Notes: generated by a model from the letters alone, not told the origin. Counted from the first letter of the stretch, positions 43,829 through 53,490 are shown. The stretch is DNA of 64,000 nucleotides from an uncultured Crocinitomix sp. (GCA_905478225.1 CAJQHR010000018.1:62001-126000), one strand, 5' to 3'. Program-made: numbers and translations.

Positions 43829-45373
43829 ATGAGAAGATTACTATTGATTGGGGCCATTTTGCTCACATCTTTGACTGTGAAATCTCAGTTTTCACAAAAT
43901 GATTTAATTTATTATGTAGGGGAAGGTCCGGACACGGCTGTAATTGTGGTTGATTTTTTGGATGCAACTGAGGATACTTGTTATGCTTGGGGATTTCTAT
44001 TTGACGCTACGGAATCAATTACAGGAGGGGATGCCCTGGACGCTATTGCTCTTAATGAGAATAAACTGGACTACGCGATTGACGGCGGATTTTTATCTGA
44101 AATTCATTATAACGCACATAGTGGTATTGGCGGTGATCCAGCTTGGTGGGGAATTTATAGCAAAACGACTGATACGGATTGGGAATCAAATGACGGTTTG
44201 TCCGAATTGCTTGCCAACGGTGATTGGTGGGGATGTGCCTATACTGACTTTGATCCAGAAATTCTTCCTGGTGAGCCAATTGCGGCCTATGAATCGGAGA
44301 AGTATGATGCGTCAATGATTGAGTATTGGGTGGGAACTGGAGCTGATTCTGCCGTTTTAGTTGTTGATTTTGTGGTCGGCCCATCTGGTGAAGCAATGAG
44401 CTACGTCTGGGGATATAGATTCGACGGAACAACAGATGGCGAAACTATGTTGAACGCAATTGCTGCCGCGGATGTGAATTTATCCGTTACTGCTGGACCA
44501 TTTTTAGATGATATTATTTTCAACGGATTAGAAGGTTTGGCCGCTGATCCTCATTATTGGGGAACTTGGAGTGGCACGAATTTGACAGACTGGACTGAGA
44601 ATGTTGGAATTGGTACAACAGTAAGTTCTGGGGATTGGTTTGGATGTTCTTATGATGCTTGGCCTGCTCGACGTCCTTTTAATCCAATTTCTGCATTGGA
44701 TTCAGCTGATGTGGCGTTCACTGATATTGAATTTATGAGTGGTTCTGGAGAGAATAGGGCAGTATTGGTAATTGATTTTAATGAATGGCTACCAGGTCAC
44801 TCTTATTCTTTTGGTTACGCGTTTGAAACAGAAACAATAACCGCTCAAGAAATTATGGAGGGTTTGCAAGATGAAGGATGGTTTTGGTTAGATTTTAACT
44901 TGGACGGTGGTTTTTTAAACGACATTGTTTATGGCGCAGCTGCTGAAGAAGAATTGGCTGGAGCTCCAAATTATTGGAGTACTTGGAGTGCTAAAAATGT
45001 GGGCGGTTGGACTGTTAATGCAGGAATAACAACGGAAATGTCTGACGGTGATTGGTTTGCATGTTCCTATACAACTTGGGCTCCGGCAACACCACCTAGT
45101 TTGCCAGAATTTGGATACCCAGTTTGGGGAATTGATGAGAATCAAGAAGCAGAGCTAACGCTTTACCCCAACCCCGCTACCACTGAATTTACAATTGATT
45201 TAGTTGAGAATTCTTTGGTTGAAATTATAGATGTGCAAGGGAAATTGGTTTACCAACAGTTCGATCAAATGGGTTTGAATACGATTGACGTTTCAGGTTT
45301 ACATCAAGGAATTTATTTTGTAACGGCATCTGTAAATGGTAAGTCGGCTAGACAAAAATTAATCATTCAATAA
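43829..45373 (+). CDS. Three-repeat T9SS-secreted protein, first gene of the B12 operon
   Basis: 514 residues: signal peptide (1-20, ending KSQ), three tandem ~130-residue repeats (about 27-157, 164-293, 300-430) and a T9SS type A tail from about 443 (LTLYPNPATTEFTI). Each repeat has VGxGxDxAVxVVDF, a YxWGYxFD-like block, FLxDIxYN, YWGTWS-like and GDWFGCSY. Under control of the cobalamin riboswitch and upstream of a BtuB-like receptor, it is probably a surface B12- or corrinoid-binding protein. The repeat is not one I can name; the Trp-rich GDWFGCSY end loosely recalls DUF4430/transcobalamin-C-like folds. Confidence 0.85.
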   Translation: MRRLLLIGAILLTSLTVKSQFSQNDLIYYVGEGPDTAVIVVDFLDATEDTCYAWGFLFDATESITGGDALDAIALNENKLDYAIDGGFLSEIHYNAHSGIGGDPAWWGIYSKTTDTDWESNDGLSELLANGDWWGCAYTDFDPEILPGEPIAAYESEKYDASMIEYWVGTGADSAVLVVDFVVGPSGEAMSYVWGYRFDGTTDGETMLNAIAAADVNLSVTAGPFLDDIIFNGLEGLAADPHYWGTWSGTNLTDWTENVGIGTTVSSGDWFGCSYDAWPARRPFNPISALDSADVAFTDIEFMSGSGENRAVLVIDFNEWLPGHSYSFGYAFETETITAQEIMEGLQDEGWFWLDFNLDGGFLNDIVYGAAAEEELAGAPNYWSTWSAKNVGGWTVNAGITTEMSDGDWFACSYTTWAPATPPSLPEFGYPVWGIDENQEAELTLYPNPATTEFTIDLVENSLVEIIDVQGKLVYQQFDQMGLNTIDVSGLHQGIYFVTASVNGKSARQKLIIQ

Positions 45374-45405
45374 TCTTAAAAGCAATTTGATATAGCCATT
45401 GAAGG

Positions 45406-47397
45406 ATGCATTTAAAAAGGAACATATTTCTTAGTTTTTGCATTCTTTTGGCGTGTCAAACTTTTGGGCAAGACACTTCGCTTTATTTGAAGCCAATTCC
45501 CGTTTTCGCAAAACAAGACACCATTCTGAAATTGGCTATGATTACGGCAACCATTCCCCATTATGAATTACAACAAGCAAAGTTGGACGAGTTGGGTGCC
45601 GCTGATGTTGGAGATGCATTGAAATACGTGCCAGGTGTTCAATTACGAGATTATGGCGGAATTGGTGGAATTAAAACAGTTTCTTTTCGAAGTTTAGGAG
45701 CAGGGCATACAACGGTGCAAATGGATGGGAATCAGATTCCGAACGTGCAAAGCGGTGTCATAAATTTATCTTCTTTTGAGCTTTTTGGTTTGGAAAAAGT
45801 GGCGTTTAGTTCGGGTCGAGCTGTTGATCAAAGATCTTCAGCTACGGCTTATTTGCAAGCTAATACGATTGCATTGAATTCTAAATTGGCTAGTCAACCG
45901 ACCAAGTTTAGATTGGGGTTTTATTCTAATTCTATGTCAATTAACGCTTATGAAAATGGCGGATTGGCACAGGCGAGATTGGGTAAACGATTCTTTATCG
46001 GTGGGCAATTTTTGTTACGTCTTGGAAGTGGGACCTATCCTTTTTATCATCCAGAAGAGGACGGAGCAGTGTTACGAACAAGAGCAAATACAGCACTTTT
46101 TAATTATAGATGGAGAACATTACTGGGTTATGATCATGGAAAGACAAAAGTAACGACGAGCCTTTCATTTAATGATAATGAGCAAGAATTACCTGGCGCG
46201 GCGGTGCTTTTTAATCCGTCGAATGATCAAAAGCTATGGAATAAAGATTGGCGTGCTAATCTAAATCATAGTTTCAAAAAAGGTAAGTGGGTTTGGCAAA
46301 ATCACATAGACTTTAATCAGAACTATACGCGTTATTTTGATCCTTACAATTTGAGTCTTTTAGGATTTATTGATGTAGATTATCAGCAACGTAACTTAGC
46401 AGGTGGATCAATTTTATCAAAATCATTCCGCTTTCCAGCCGAGCGTATTTTTATTGGTTCGGACGTTATTGCGAGTCATTTACTCAGTCAGACAATTAAT
46501 GGTGCTCCCCAACGCATGCAAAGTAATAGCGTAATTGGTGGAGCAACGCTTTTTGGTAAATTTAAGTTGGATGCGAACTTAACCGCCCAGTTTATTATTG
46601 ACCGCCTAGGTGAAAGTGTGACTGGTCAAGAAAGGAATTACGGGAAATTGTCGCCTTTTATTTCTTTGGGCTACTCTCCTCTTAAAAAGGCGACGTTGAG
46701 ACTAAGGACTTTCTTTAAGAATACCTTTCGGATGCCAACATTTAACGATTTGTACTATAATTTTATTGGGAATACGAATCTATTGCCGGAGGATGCGAAT
46801 TTATTCAATTTGGGAGTGACCTACGGTGTTTATAAAAAAAGATGGACTGCGGAATTTTCTGCGGATGCCTATTATAATCGAGTCACAAATAAGATTATTG
46901 CAATTCCAACCAAGGATTTGTTTAATTGGAGTATGCAAAACATTGGAAGTACTGATATTCGTGGTGTTGAGGTTGGTGGACTACTTTCTTTCGCTGTTCG
47001 CGAATTTCGAATTACAACAAACACAAATCATTCGTTTAATGAATCAATAGATGTGACAGATCCGTCAAGTGAGAACTATGGAGATCAAATTCCTTATACG
47101 CCTTATTATTCTTCAAGTAATGGATTCAATGTTACTTGGAAAGGATACGGATTTAGTTCTAATGTACTAATATCTGGTTTTCGATTTTCACTAAACGAAA
47201 ACAATTATGCCAATTTATTGCCTGGTTTTGTTGACCTTAACTCAGGATTGTCCAAGAAGTTCAATCTCAAATCCAATGAACTTTTTGTCGATTTAAAAGT
47301 GCAAAACCTATTAAATAAAAATTATCAAGTGATCCGGAGTTTTCCAATGCCTGGAAGATATTATCAACTTAGAATTAAATACACTATTAAGAAATGA
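45406..47397 (+). CDS. TonB-dependent receptor, BtuB-like (cobalamin uptake)
   Basis: 663 residues: signal peptide ending TFGQ, plug domain (about 50-170: DELGAADVGDALKYVPGVQL, GIKTVSFRSLGAGHTTVQMDG, SSFELFGLEKVAFSSG) and a 22-strand-type barrel ending YYQLRIKYTIKK. It lacks the carboxypeptidase-like N-domain of SusC-type receptors and matches the vitamin/siderophore class in size. Position after the cobalamin riboswitch and just before a BtuG-like lipoprotein identifies the substrate as cobalamin by context. The stop overlaps the next ATG. Confidence 0.9.
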   Translation: MHLKRNIFLSFCILLACQTFGQDTSLYLKPIPVFAKQDTILKLAMITATIPHYELQQAKLDELGAADVGDALKYVPGVQLRDYGGIGGIKTVSFRSLGAGHTTVQMDGNQIPNVQSGVINLSSFELFGLEKVAFSSGRAVDQRSSATAYLQANTIALNSKLASQPTKFRLGFYSNSMSINAYENGGLAQARLGKRFFIGGQFLLRLGSGTYPFYHPEEDGAVLRTRANTALFNYRWRTLLGYDHGKTKVTTSLSFNDNEQELPGAAVLFNPSNDQKLWNKDWRANLNHSFKKGKWVWQNHIDFNQNYTRYFDPYNLSLLGFIDVDYQQRNLAGGSILSKSFRFPAERIFIGSDVIASHLLSQTINGAPQRMQSNSVIGGATLFGKFKLDANLTAQFIIDRLGESVTGQERNYGKLSPFISLGYSPLKKATLRLRTFFKNTFRMPTFNDLYYNFIGNTNLLPEDANLFNLGVTYGVYKKRWTAEFSADAYYNRVTNKIIAIPTKDLFNWSMQNIGSTDIRGVEVGGLLSFAVREFRITTNTNHSFNESIDVTDPSSENYGDQIPYTPYYSSSNGFNVTWKGYGFSSNVLISGFRFSLNENNYANLLPGFVDLNSGLSKKFNLKSNELFVDLKVQNLLNKNYQVIRSFPMPGRYYQLRIKYTIKK

Positions 47398-48437
47398 GAG
47401 GAATACAATTCATAGCCGTACTCCTGCTAATTGCTTCGTGCAAGAAACCGGAAGCGCCGAGTATACCCGAAAGGTACGAAAACGGAATTTTGGTCTTGAA
47501 TGAAGGGCTTTATGAGCAAAACAACGCATCCATGACCTTTTATGATGGTGCGGAATCCTTTCAATTGGTTTTTAAATCAGAAAATGGACGTGGAATAGGG
47601 GATACGGCAAATGATTTTGACGCCTATTCTTTGCTTGGAAAGGAATATATCATAGTCGCGGTAAACCTTTCTAGCCAAATTGAAATAATAGAACGAAAAA
47701 CGTTGAAGGTAGTCGCACAAATCCCACTTTATGATGGAATAAATGCGCGGCAGCCAAGAGATATTGATATTTATGGCACTCGTGCTTACGTTTGCAATTT
47801 TGATGGAACAGTGGCAGTGATTGATCTAATATCATATACAATTATTGATTTAATTGAAGTGGGCGCAAATCCAGATGGATTGGTCATAGTGGGAGATTAT
47901 CTTTATGTTTCGAATTCTGGGGGATTGGATTATCCAGTTTACGATTCTACCATGTCAGTGATCAATTTGTCATCTTTATCCTTGGTAGAAACGTTTGAAA
48001 CGCGCATAAATTCTACCCAAATGATTGTGGATGAACAAGGTGAAATCTATTTACTTTCAAATGGCAATTACGCGGATGTTTCAGCGGCTTTATTGCGTAT
48101 TGATCCTACAACGAACACGGTTGTTCAAACCATTGAAATGCCTATTTCATCAATGGCTTACACTTATAATGGGTTTTATTATTATGATGAAGATGAGCAG
48201 GCAATTTATTTTTATAATACGGTAACAGAGGACATAAACACAAGCCCATTTTTAAGTGTTGCTGATTATGAAACTTTCCATGGAATAAAATATGACGCCC
48301 AGAACGATCGATTGTTATGTGTGGATGCGAATGGATATGTGAATTCATCAACCGTTAATGCTTATAGTTTATCGGGAGAGTTTTTATTTCAATTTCAAGC
48401 TGGGTTATTAGCAACGGATATGATTTTTAACAATTGA
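47394..48437 (+). CDS. BtuG-like beta-propeller lipoprotein (YncE/DUF5074-like)
   Basis: 347 residues; lipoprotein signal IAVLLLIASC (lipid cysteine C16). The mature part is a YncE-type propeller: ENGILVLNEGLYEQNNASMTF, GINARQPRDIDIYGTRAYVC, IEVGANPDGLVIVGDYLYVS and similar repeats. In Bacteroides, BtuG is a surface propeller lipoprotein that binds B12 very tightly and caps BtuB. Fold, lipidation, 4-base overlap with the BtuB-like gene and riboswitch control all fit a BtuG counterpart. Sequence identity to BtuG itself was not tested. Confidence 0.85.
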   Translation: MRGIQFIAVLLLIASCKKPEAPSIPERYENGILVLNEGLYEQNNASMTFYDGAESFQLVFKSENGRGIGDTANDFDAYSLLGKEYIIVAVNLSSQIEIIERKTLKVVAQIPLYDGINARQPRDIDIYGTRAYVCNFDGTVAVIDLISYTIIDLIEVGANPDGLVIVGDYLYVSNSGGLDYPVYDSTMSVINLSSLSLVETFETRINSTQMIVDEQGEIYLLSNGNYADVSAALLRIDPTTNTVVQTIEMPISSMAYTYNGFYYYDEDEQAIYFYNTVTEDINTSPFLSVADYETFHGIKYDAQNDRLLCVDANGYVNSSTVNAYSLSGEFLFQFQAGLLATDMIFNN

Positions 48438-48539
48438 CTTTCTATAAGAGACACCTGCCTCGGCCGGTCAAATTCCATTTAATCAAGACTTCATGCAAAA
48501 TACTAGAGACTAAATACTAACAACTAAGGACTAAAAAAA

Positions 48540-49520
48540 ATGAAATTACTATTAATCATAAGTCTACTTGCCACTTCAATGGCATTTACCCAATTCGCTC
48601 CTTCAGCTGGAGAAGTTGGAACAACGGCAGTTCATAAAGACTCAAGTGCTTTTGTGGACTGGGCTTTTGAAGTTGTTGAGTTTACGCGTGGACCAGAGGA
48701 TATTGAAAATCCTGACGGACTGCTGGCAAGTTTTGGTGATTCTACTGCAGCATTGGGTCCGGCTGAAGGCACGAGTACGGATGTTGTAAGTTTGGGAGAT
48801 AAAGGGTCAATCACATTGATATTTAATTTTTCCATTCGCAATGATGATGGCCCTGATTTCGCTGTTTTTGAGAATAGTTTTTCAAGTGATTATTTAGAAT
48901 TAGCGCATGTTGAGGTGAGTTCAGATGGCGATCGTTTTGTTAGAATTCCTTCCATTTCAAACATACCTACGGATGAACAAATTGAGACTTTTGGTTCAAC
49001 AGACGCCACGTTGATTCATAACTTGGCAGGGAAATACAGTCAAGGGTACGGTACACCATTTGATTTGGAAGATATTGCGGATTCAACAGGGCTTGATTTA
49101 ACGGACGTAAACTTTGTGCGAATTATAGATTGTGTCGGAAGCATTAACCCCGCATTTGGAACAAGGGACAGTGAAGGGACGCTAATTAATGATCCGTATA
49201 AAACCGATTTTGAGAGTGGTGGATTTGATTTGGACGCGGTTGGTGTGATCCATAGTAACAATCCGAGCCTTTCAATTAATATGGAGGCAGAAAATGTGTT
49301 TTCCACCTATCCAAATCCAACAAACGGACAATTAAATATTCAATTTTACGGAGACCTAAAAGAGCTGATGTTATTGGATGGAATGGGGCGGATTATCTAC
49401 AGAGGAAATCACATTTCATTGGATTTACGTCAAATGGGATTGAACGCCGGAACTTACTTTTTACATGTTGTTGATAAGTTGGACATGGTCCATCAGGAAA
49501 GAATAATCTTTTTAGATTAG
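48540..49520 (+). CDS. T9SS-secreted cell-surface protein of the B12 locus
   Basis: 326 residues: signal peptide (about 1-18), a domain with SLGDKGSITLIFNF, DDGPDFAVFENSF and LAHVEVSSDGDRFVRIPS, and a T9SS tail from VFSTYPNPTNGQLNI. The pattern G-DFxVFENxF...VxVSxDG is that of secreted proteins I recall as frequent beside BtuB/BtuG genes in Bacteroidota. A 102-base gap separates it from the BtuG-like gene, so it may be the last cistron of the operon. Role in corrinoid capture is inferred. Confidence 0.8.
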   Translation: MKLLLIISLLATSMAFTQFAPSAGEVGTTAVHKDSSAFVDWAFEVVEFTRGPEDIENPDGLLASFGDSTAALGPAEGTSTDVVSLGDKGSITLIFNFSIRNDDGPDFAVFENSFSSDYLELAHVEVSSDGDRFVRIPSISNIPTDEQIETFGSTDATLIHNLAGKYSQGYGTPFDLEDIADSTGLDLTDVNFVRIIDCVGSINPAFGTRDSEGTLINDPYKTDFESGGFDLDAVGVIHSNNPSLSINMEAENVFSTYPNPTNGQLNIQFYGDLKELMLLDGMGRIIYRGNHISLDLRQMGLNAGTYFLHVVDKLDMVHQERIIFLD

Positions 49521-49537
49521 AAAGTGTTTTGGGTCAT

Positions 49538-49639
49538 TTAGCCTTGTTCTTCTTTATTTCGAGCTACAAAAAATGTATAGGCTAAAAATAATACAACGAC
49601 CACTCCTAAAATCTTCCATGCAAGGTAGTAAGTGTCCAT
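49538..49639 (-). CDS. Possible 33-residue single-helix membrane protein
   Basis: A short ORF from ATG (49637-49639) to TAA: MDTYYLAWKILG, then a hydrophobic VVVVLFLAYTFFV and a charged ARNKEEQG end. It has the usual form of a small membrane protein: a helix of about 18 residues with a positive cytoplasmic end. No ribosome-binding site or homolog can be shown. Confidence 0.35.
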   Translation of the reverse strand: MDTYYLAWKILGVVVVLFLAYTFFVARNKEEQG

Positions 49640-49791
49640 AAATTGGTTGTTGGTTAATCCTAATGTATTGTTTTTCAGGGATAAAAGCAAGTTTTTAACA
49701 GTGATATGTTAATTCTGCTGATAAACTTCCTGTTGTGCATTTTACGTGTTCTTATTTCTTACCTTTAGATTTGCCTCAAAATTTGATAAAA

Positions 49792-50372
49792 ATGACACGA
49801 TACATCCTAGTTTTCGCATTGTCCCTATTTAACCTTTCATGCTTCAGTCAAGAACAGCGATTTATGGGAGTTATAAAGAATGTTGAATTTAATATTCTAT
49901 ACAGAGGATATGAAAATCAAATGGAAATGATGACCTGTGAAGCCTACGATTTTGTTTATGTTTTTTCGAAAGATGCCGTAATAATTATGAGAGAAAAAGG
50001 ACAGTTTGTTGTAAAACCAATGCCCGGTTCTCGCAATTTAACTTTACGTGTCAAATGCATTACAGGGAGCGATACGACCGATTTGTAGGGAGAGAGATAT
50101 CACAAAAATCGCTACCCCAACCCAATATTTAATTGGGCGGAATTGAAGTGGGCAAAACAACATTTATATCTGAGGGCGCAAAACTGACGGATGATTTTAG
50201 AAATGCTTTTGTTGAAGCCCGAAAAGGTACAAAAGTGTATTTTGATTATGTCACTATAATTACCCCAGATGGGCTAGCACGAAAAATAAAATTGGATCAA
50301 ACTTATATTAAAAAAGAAAAGCGCAATGCAGAATATGACTTTGATACAGACCAACAAAAGTGGCTAACCTGA
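49792..50372 (+). pseudogene. GldM C-terminal-domain-like exported protein, broken by stop and frameshift
   Basis: The ATG at 49792 opens the signal peptide MTRYILVFALSLFNLSCFSQ. It continues to TAG at 50086-50088, then in the same frame RYPNPIFN, after which the reading shifts to the frame holding GGIEVGKTTFISEGAKLTDDF, KGTKVYFDYVTIITPDGLARKI. The pieces line up with the C-terminal periplasmic domains of GldM (T9SS motor): NxxYxGxxN, an RVKxIPNP-like strand, GG, and KGSKVYFENIxxxxPDGxxR. Two lesions separate them. It is probably a dead member of a family of small exported GldM-C-like proteins. Confidence 0.65.
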
Positions 50373-50385
50373 ACGGTGTGGCTAA

Positions 50386-50922
50386 TTAAACAACCTCTTG
50401 TTGTAGCGCTGCTATTTTCGCTTTCACAGCCTTGCACAAAATGCCGAACTGTTCATACCCAATTTCCTCTACGCCAATTACTATAGCTGAGGTTCCTCTG
50501 CCAGCATGGTAAACGAACAAATGATGGTCCAATTTTTCGCAGGTAGTAAAACTATTCCAAGTAAATTCACAGTCCCCAAATCCATGGCTTGATCCAAATT
50601 TTTGATCGTTGAAAAATATTTTTTGAACGCCTTTTTCTTTTAATTGAACCATTACAATTTCTAACCGCTTTTGAGCCATTTTTGTAGCCCTATAATAAAG
50701 GAAGAGAATATATAAGCCATACATGAAAGCAAAAATCATGAACACCGTGCGACCTTTGTCCTCAATTGTAGCTATGAGATTCAATACTAGCAAAATAATC
50801 CCTGAGCATAATGAAATCACTCCCCAGGTTAAATTTCGCTTCCAGTAATGTTTGAGTTGGACTTTAAGTGCTCTCTTTTCACGGGCTGCATTAAATTCAA
50901 TGTCAAATTCAAAATCTTCCAT
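50386..50922 (-). CDS. YcxB-like membrane protein
   Basis: 178 residues. Two membrane helices near 33-52 (GVISLCSGIILLVLNLIA) and 60-77 (FMIFAFMYGLYILFLYY), then a soluble YcxB-like domain (IVMVQLKEKGVQKIFFN, CEFTWNSFTTCEKLDHHLFVY). Function unknown for the family. It is convergent with the preceding pseudogene and 46 bases upstream of the stop of the outer-membrane protein gene. Confidence 0.75.
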   Translation of the reverse strand: MEDFEFDIEFNAAREKRALKVQLKHYWKRNLTWGVISLCSGIILLVLNLIATIEDKGRTVFMIFAFMYGLYILFLYYRATKMAQKRLEIVMVQLKEKGVQKIFFNDQKFGSSHGFGDCEFTWNSFTTCEKLDHHLFVYHAGRGTSAIVIGVEEIGYEQFGILCKAVKAKIAALQQEVV

Positions 50923-50967
50923 GGATCGAAATTAGCGAAATGATAAGAATCTAACCGAAGGATTTCC

Positions 50968-53490
50968 TTAAAAATTGAATTTTAAATCTCGATCATCCAT
51001 AATGTCAAAGGATACTTTGAATTGGAAATTTTTAGGTTGGTCTTCTTTGGGTAAAGCAAATTGATTGCTCGCGACACTAAATATGCCATAAAGACCAAGC
51101 CGCAGGCGCTTCCTCGCAATTTTAAAGATCCGCTCAGCACCGAAAAATGCTTCGGTATAGAAGTAGTTGCTGTGTTCAGGCAAATAGATAAAGCCTCCTC
51201 CAAACGTTGTTTTAATTCCTGTTTTTTTCATAAACGGAATCTTATTTATAATGGCACCATTGAAATGATGAATATAATGGCCCTCTAAATAAAGTTCTTT
51301 CGTTTGGTAAGAAGAGTCCAAATTTTGATAATTGGTTAAAGGATTCACGAAGAGAAAACGCAGTAAAGTTTTGGTGTCGTTCTTGCGAAAGAATTTACGA
51401 TCAATTAAGAAGACACTGTCTTGATTGACAAACGATCCTGCTTTTAGTTTGTATTTTGAAAGTCCCATAGTTCCAATTTGGAAACTTTGGTCGACAGTGA
51501 AACTGATATAGTCAAAATCTACTACTGATTCGAACGGGCCGTCATACCCTTTTTCCCAAAACACTGTAAATGTTGGCCATTTACTCCCTAAAACAACTTT
51601 CCTGTTGGGTTCGCTCATATATTTTTGTCCTGGTGTATAGGACAAGTCAAACGTGGTTCGAAATGCATTGTATGCTTCAAATTGGATAGGTGGTCCATTT
51701 TCTAATTGATCATCAAACCATGTCACAAATTTATAATCTAACCTGAAGGGAGATCGCTGATCGAAGCGAGCCATTGTTCCTAAATACAATCCATTTAAAA
51801 TTTCAATGGAATGCCAGGCAGTGTAGGAGGAATTCATATAGATATTTTGACGATTAGCCATATCCAAAATATTATTATTCCAATTTATCAAACGAGCATC
51901 ACGGTTATAGGAAAGTAAATACCTGCCAGATCGCTTGGGGTTGTATAAATGAAAGAGCCGCGCCCTACCTCGTAAATCTGCATTGTTAAACCCTACAGTG
52001 AAATCACTGTACCAATCTATCCATTGTTCGTTTTTCCATTTTTTGAAGTATTCAAACCCTGGCCCAAATCGAATTCCACCTACATTTAATGGCTCCACCA
52101 CATCTGCAACTGAGGATAAGTACCATTGCGTTTTCTTTTCTCTATTTCTATGCTGAAAACCAAACCAGAGTGCTTTTAAAGCGGTTATTTTATTGAAATC
52201 CGCATCTATTGAATCAAGATATGCTTCTGACGTATAAATGGCTTTTAAACTGTCTTGCACAAACTTGGTGCGCTGTTCTTTCACTGTCAACGTAATAGGT
52301 CTTATTTCATCCCAATAGGTAGTGTCTCGCTCGTATGCTTTTTTTGTTGTGATGCCGACCTCATTGGAAAAGTACTTTTTATCGAAAACAGGATTAATGA
52401 TATAGTTTGAATAAACAACTTGCGTCATTCCTTTTACGGTCTCTTTGCTATATTTAGTTTTGTATTCAAACAGCTGTTTTTCCAATAGCCACAAGGAATC
52501 CTTTTTTTTGAAATTTTGAACGATTCTAAAATCATCATATTTTTTCAAGTTTCCTTTATGCATGGACAAGTCAATACCAGTTAAAACCCATTCGCTTTTT
52601 AGAATATAGACTTCCCCTTTTAACGTGCTTGTGCCAACAGATCTTGGTGATATTTGAACCGTATAAATGGTGTCATTGTCCAATGTGGTTGTAATCGCCG
52701 TTAATTTGTATTTGTAGGATAAAATTCCTGAGGGATGCAAAGGAGAAACAATTGGCGTTAAATGCAGGTCGTCTTTTCGAATTAAACTCTCGTAAAAATT
52801 AAAATCTCCGCTGGTAGTGGATTGAAAATAAATTTGATCAGGACGCCCAATTTTTTCATATCCGTTGCGAATTTCTTTAATTTTATTGGGATATTGAAAA
52901 TGTTTTGTGAGGTTGATTTCAACCATGTTCAAGCGGTTTTCACCCTCTAGTTTTTTAGCAATTTCATCTTTTTGCTCTTGAAAAACATCCTTTTCTCCTT
53001 TCGCCTCATCTTCATCCTTCACTTTCTTTTGCTTTTTCTCAAAAGTTTCTACTCCTTTAATGTAAATATCGCAAGAGTATGCGTCCATTTGCCGAATCAT
53101 GTCTTTTTTATGATCGATTACGTTTTGCACGATCATCCACCCCACGTTTTTACGTTTTGTCTTTACCTCAACTTTGTTTAATTCAGTTTCTTGTTGTTTT
53201 AGATAAACGTTCTGTACGGTTGGTTCCAATTTATCTACGGTTACTTTAACGGCTTTATCATCAAACCCAACACATTTATAAATGACTTCATATGTTCCCA
53301 TATCACAACCAAAAAAGTATTTCCCTTCAATATCAGAAATAGCTCCAGTGGTTGAAAAATTCTTTAAATAAACTTTAGTGAAGGGAAGTGGATTGTTGTC
53401 TTCATCAAGAACAAACCCAGTAATACTCTGGTCAAAAGCATGACTAGCAATAAATAAGACAATAAGCGCGACTAAAAAGTTTTTAAACAC
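50968..53490 (-). CDS. DUF5686-type outer-membrane protein with carboxypeptidase-regulatory-like domain
   Basis: About 840 residues. The frame opens at a TTG at 53541, but a GTG at 53490 (or TTG at 53505) gives a better signal peptide (FKNFLVALIVLFIASHA) and avoids promoter-like sequence, so 53490 is used; this is uncertain. After the signal comes a CarboxypepD_reg-like domain (SITGFVLDEDNNPLPFTKVY, TYEVIYKCVGFDD), a middle domain (MIVQNVIDHKKDMIRQMDAYSCDIYIKG...) and a C-terminal barrel ending DIMDDRDLKFNF. This matches the DUF5686 family of Bacteroidota outer-membrane proteins, whose transported substrate is unknown. Confidence 0.88.
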   Translation of the reverse strand: MFKNFLVALIVLFIASHAFDQSITGFVLDEDNNPLPFTKVYLKNFSTTGAISDIEGKYFFGCDMGTYEVIYKCVGFDDKAVKVTVDKLEPTVQNVYLKQQETELNKVEVKTKRKNVGWMIVQNVIDHKKDMIRQMDAYSCDIYIKGVETFEKKQKKVKDEDEAKGEKDVFQEQKDEIAKKLEGENRLNMVEINLTKHFQYPNKIKEIRNGYEKIGRPDQIYFQSTTSGDFNFYESLIRKDDLHLTPIVSPLHPSGILSYKYKLTAITTTLDNDTIYTVQISPRSVGTSTLKGEVYILKSEWVLTGIDLSMHKGNLKKYDDFRIVQNFKKKDSLWLLEKQLFEYKTKYSKETVKGMTQVVYSNYIINPVFDKKYFSNEVGITTKKAYERDTTYWDEIRPITLTVKEQRTKFVQDSLKAIYTSEAYLDSIDADFNKITALKALWFGFQHRNREKKTQWYLSSVADVVEPLNVGGIRFGPGFEYFKKWKNEQWIDWYSDFTVGFNNADLRGRARLFHLYNPKRSGRYLLSYNRDARLINWNNNILDMANRQNIYMNSSYTAWHSIEILNGLYLGTMARFDQRSPFRLDYKFVTWFDDQLENGPPIQFEAYNAFRTTFDLSYTPGQKYMSEPNRKVVLGSKWPTFTVFWEKGYDGPFESVVDFDYISFTVDQSFQIGTMGLSKYKLKAGSFVNQDSVFLIDRKFFRKNDTKTLLRFLFVNPLTNYQNLDSSYQTKELYLEGHYIHHFNGAIINKIPFMKKTGIKTTFGGGFIYLPEHSNYFYTEAFFGAERIFKIARKRLRLGLYGIFSVASNQFALPKEDQPKNFQFKVSFDIMDDRDLKFNF

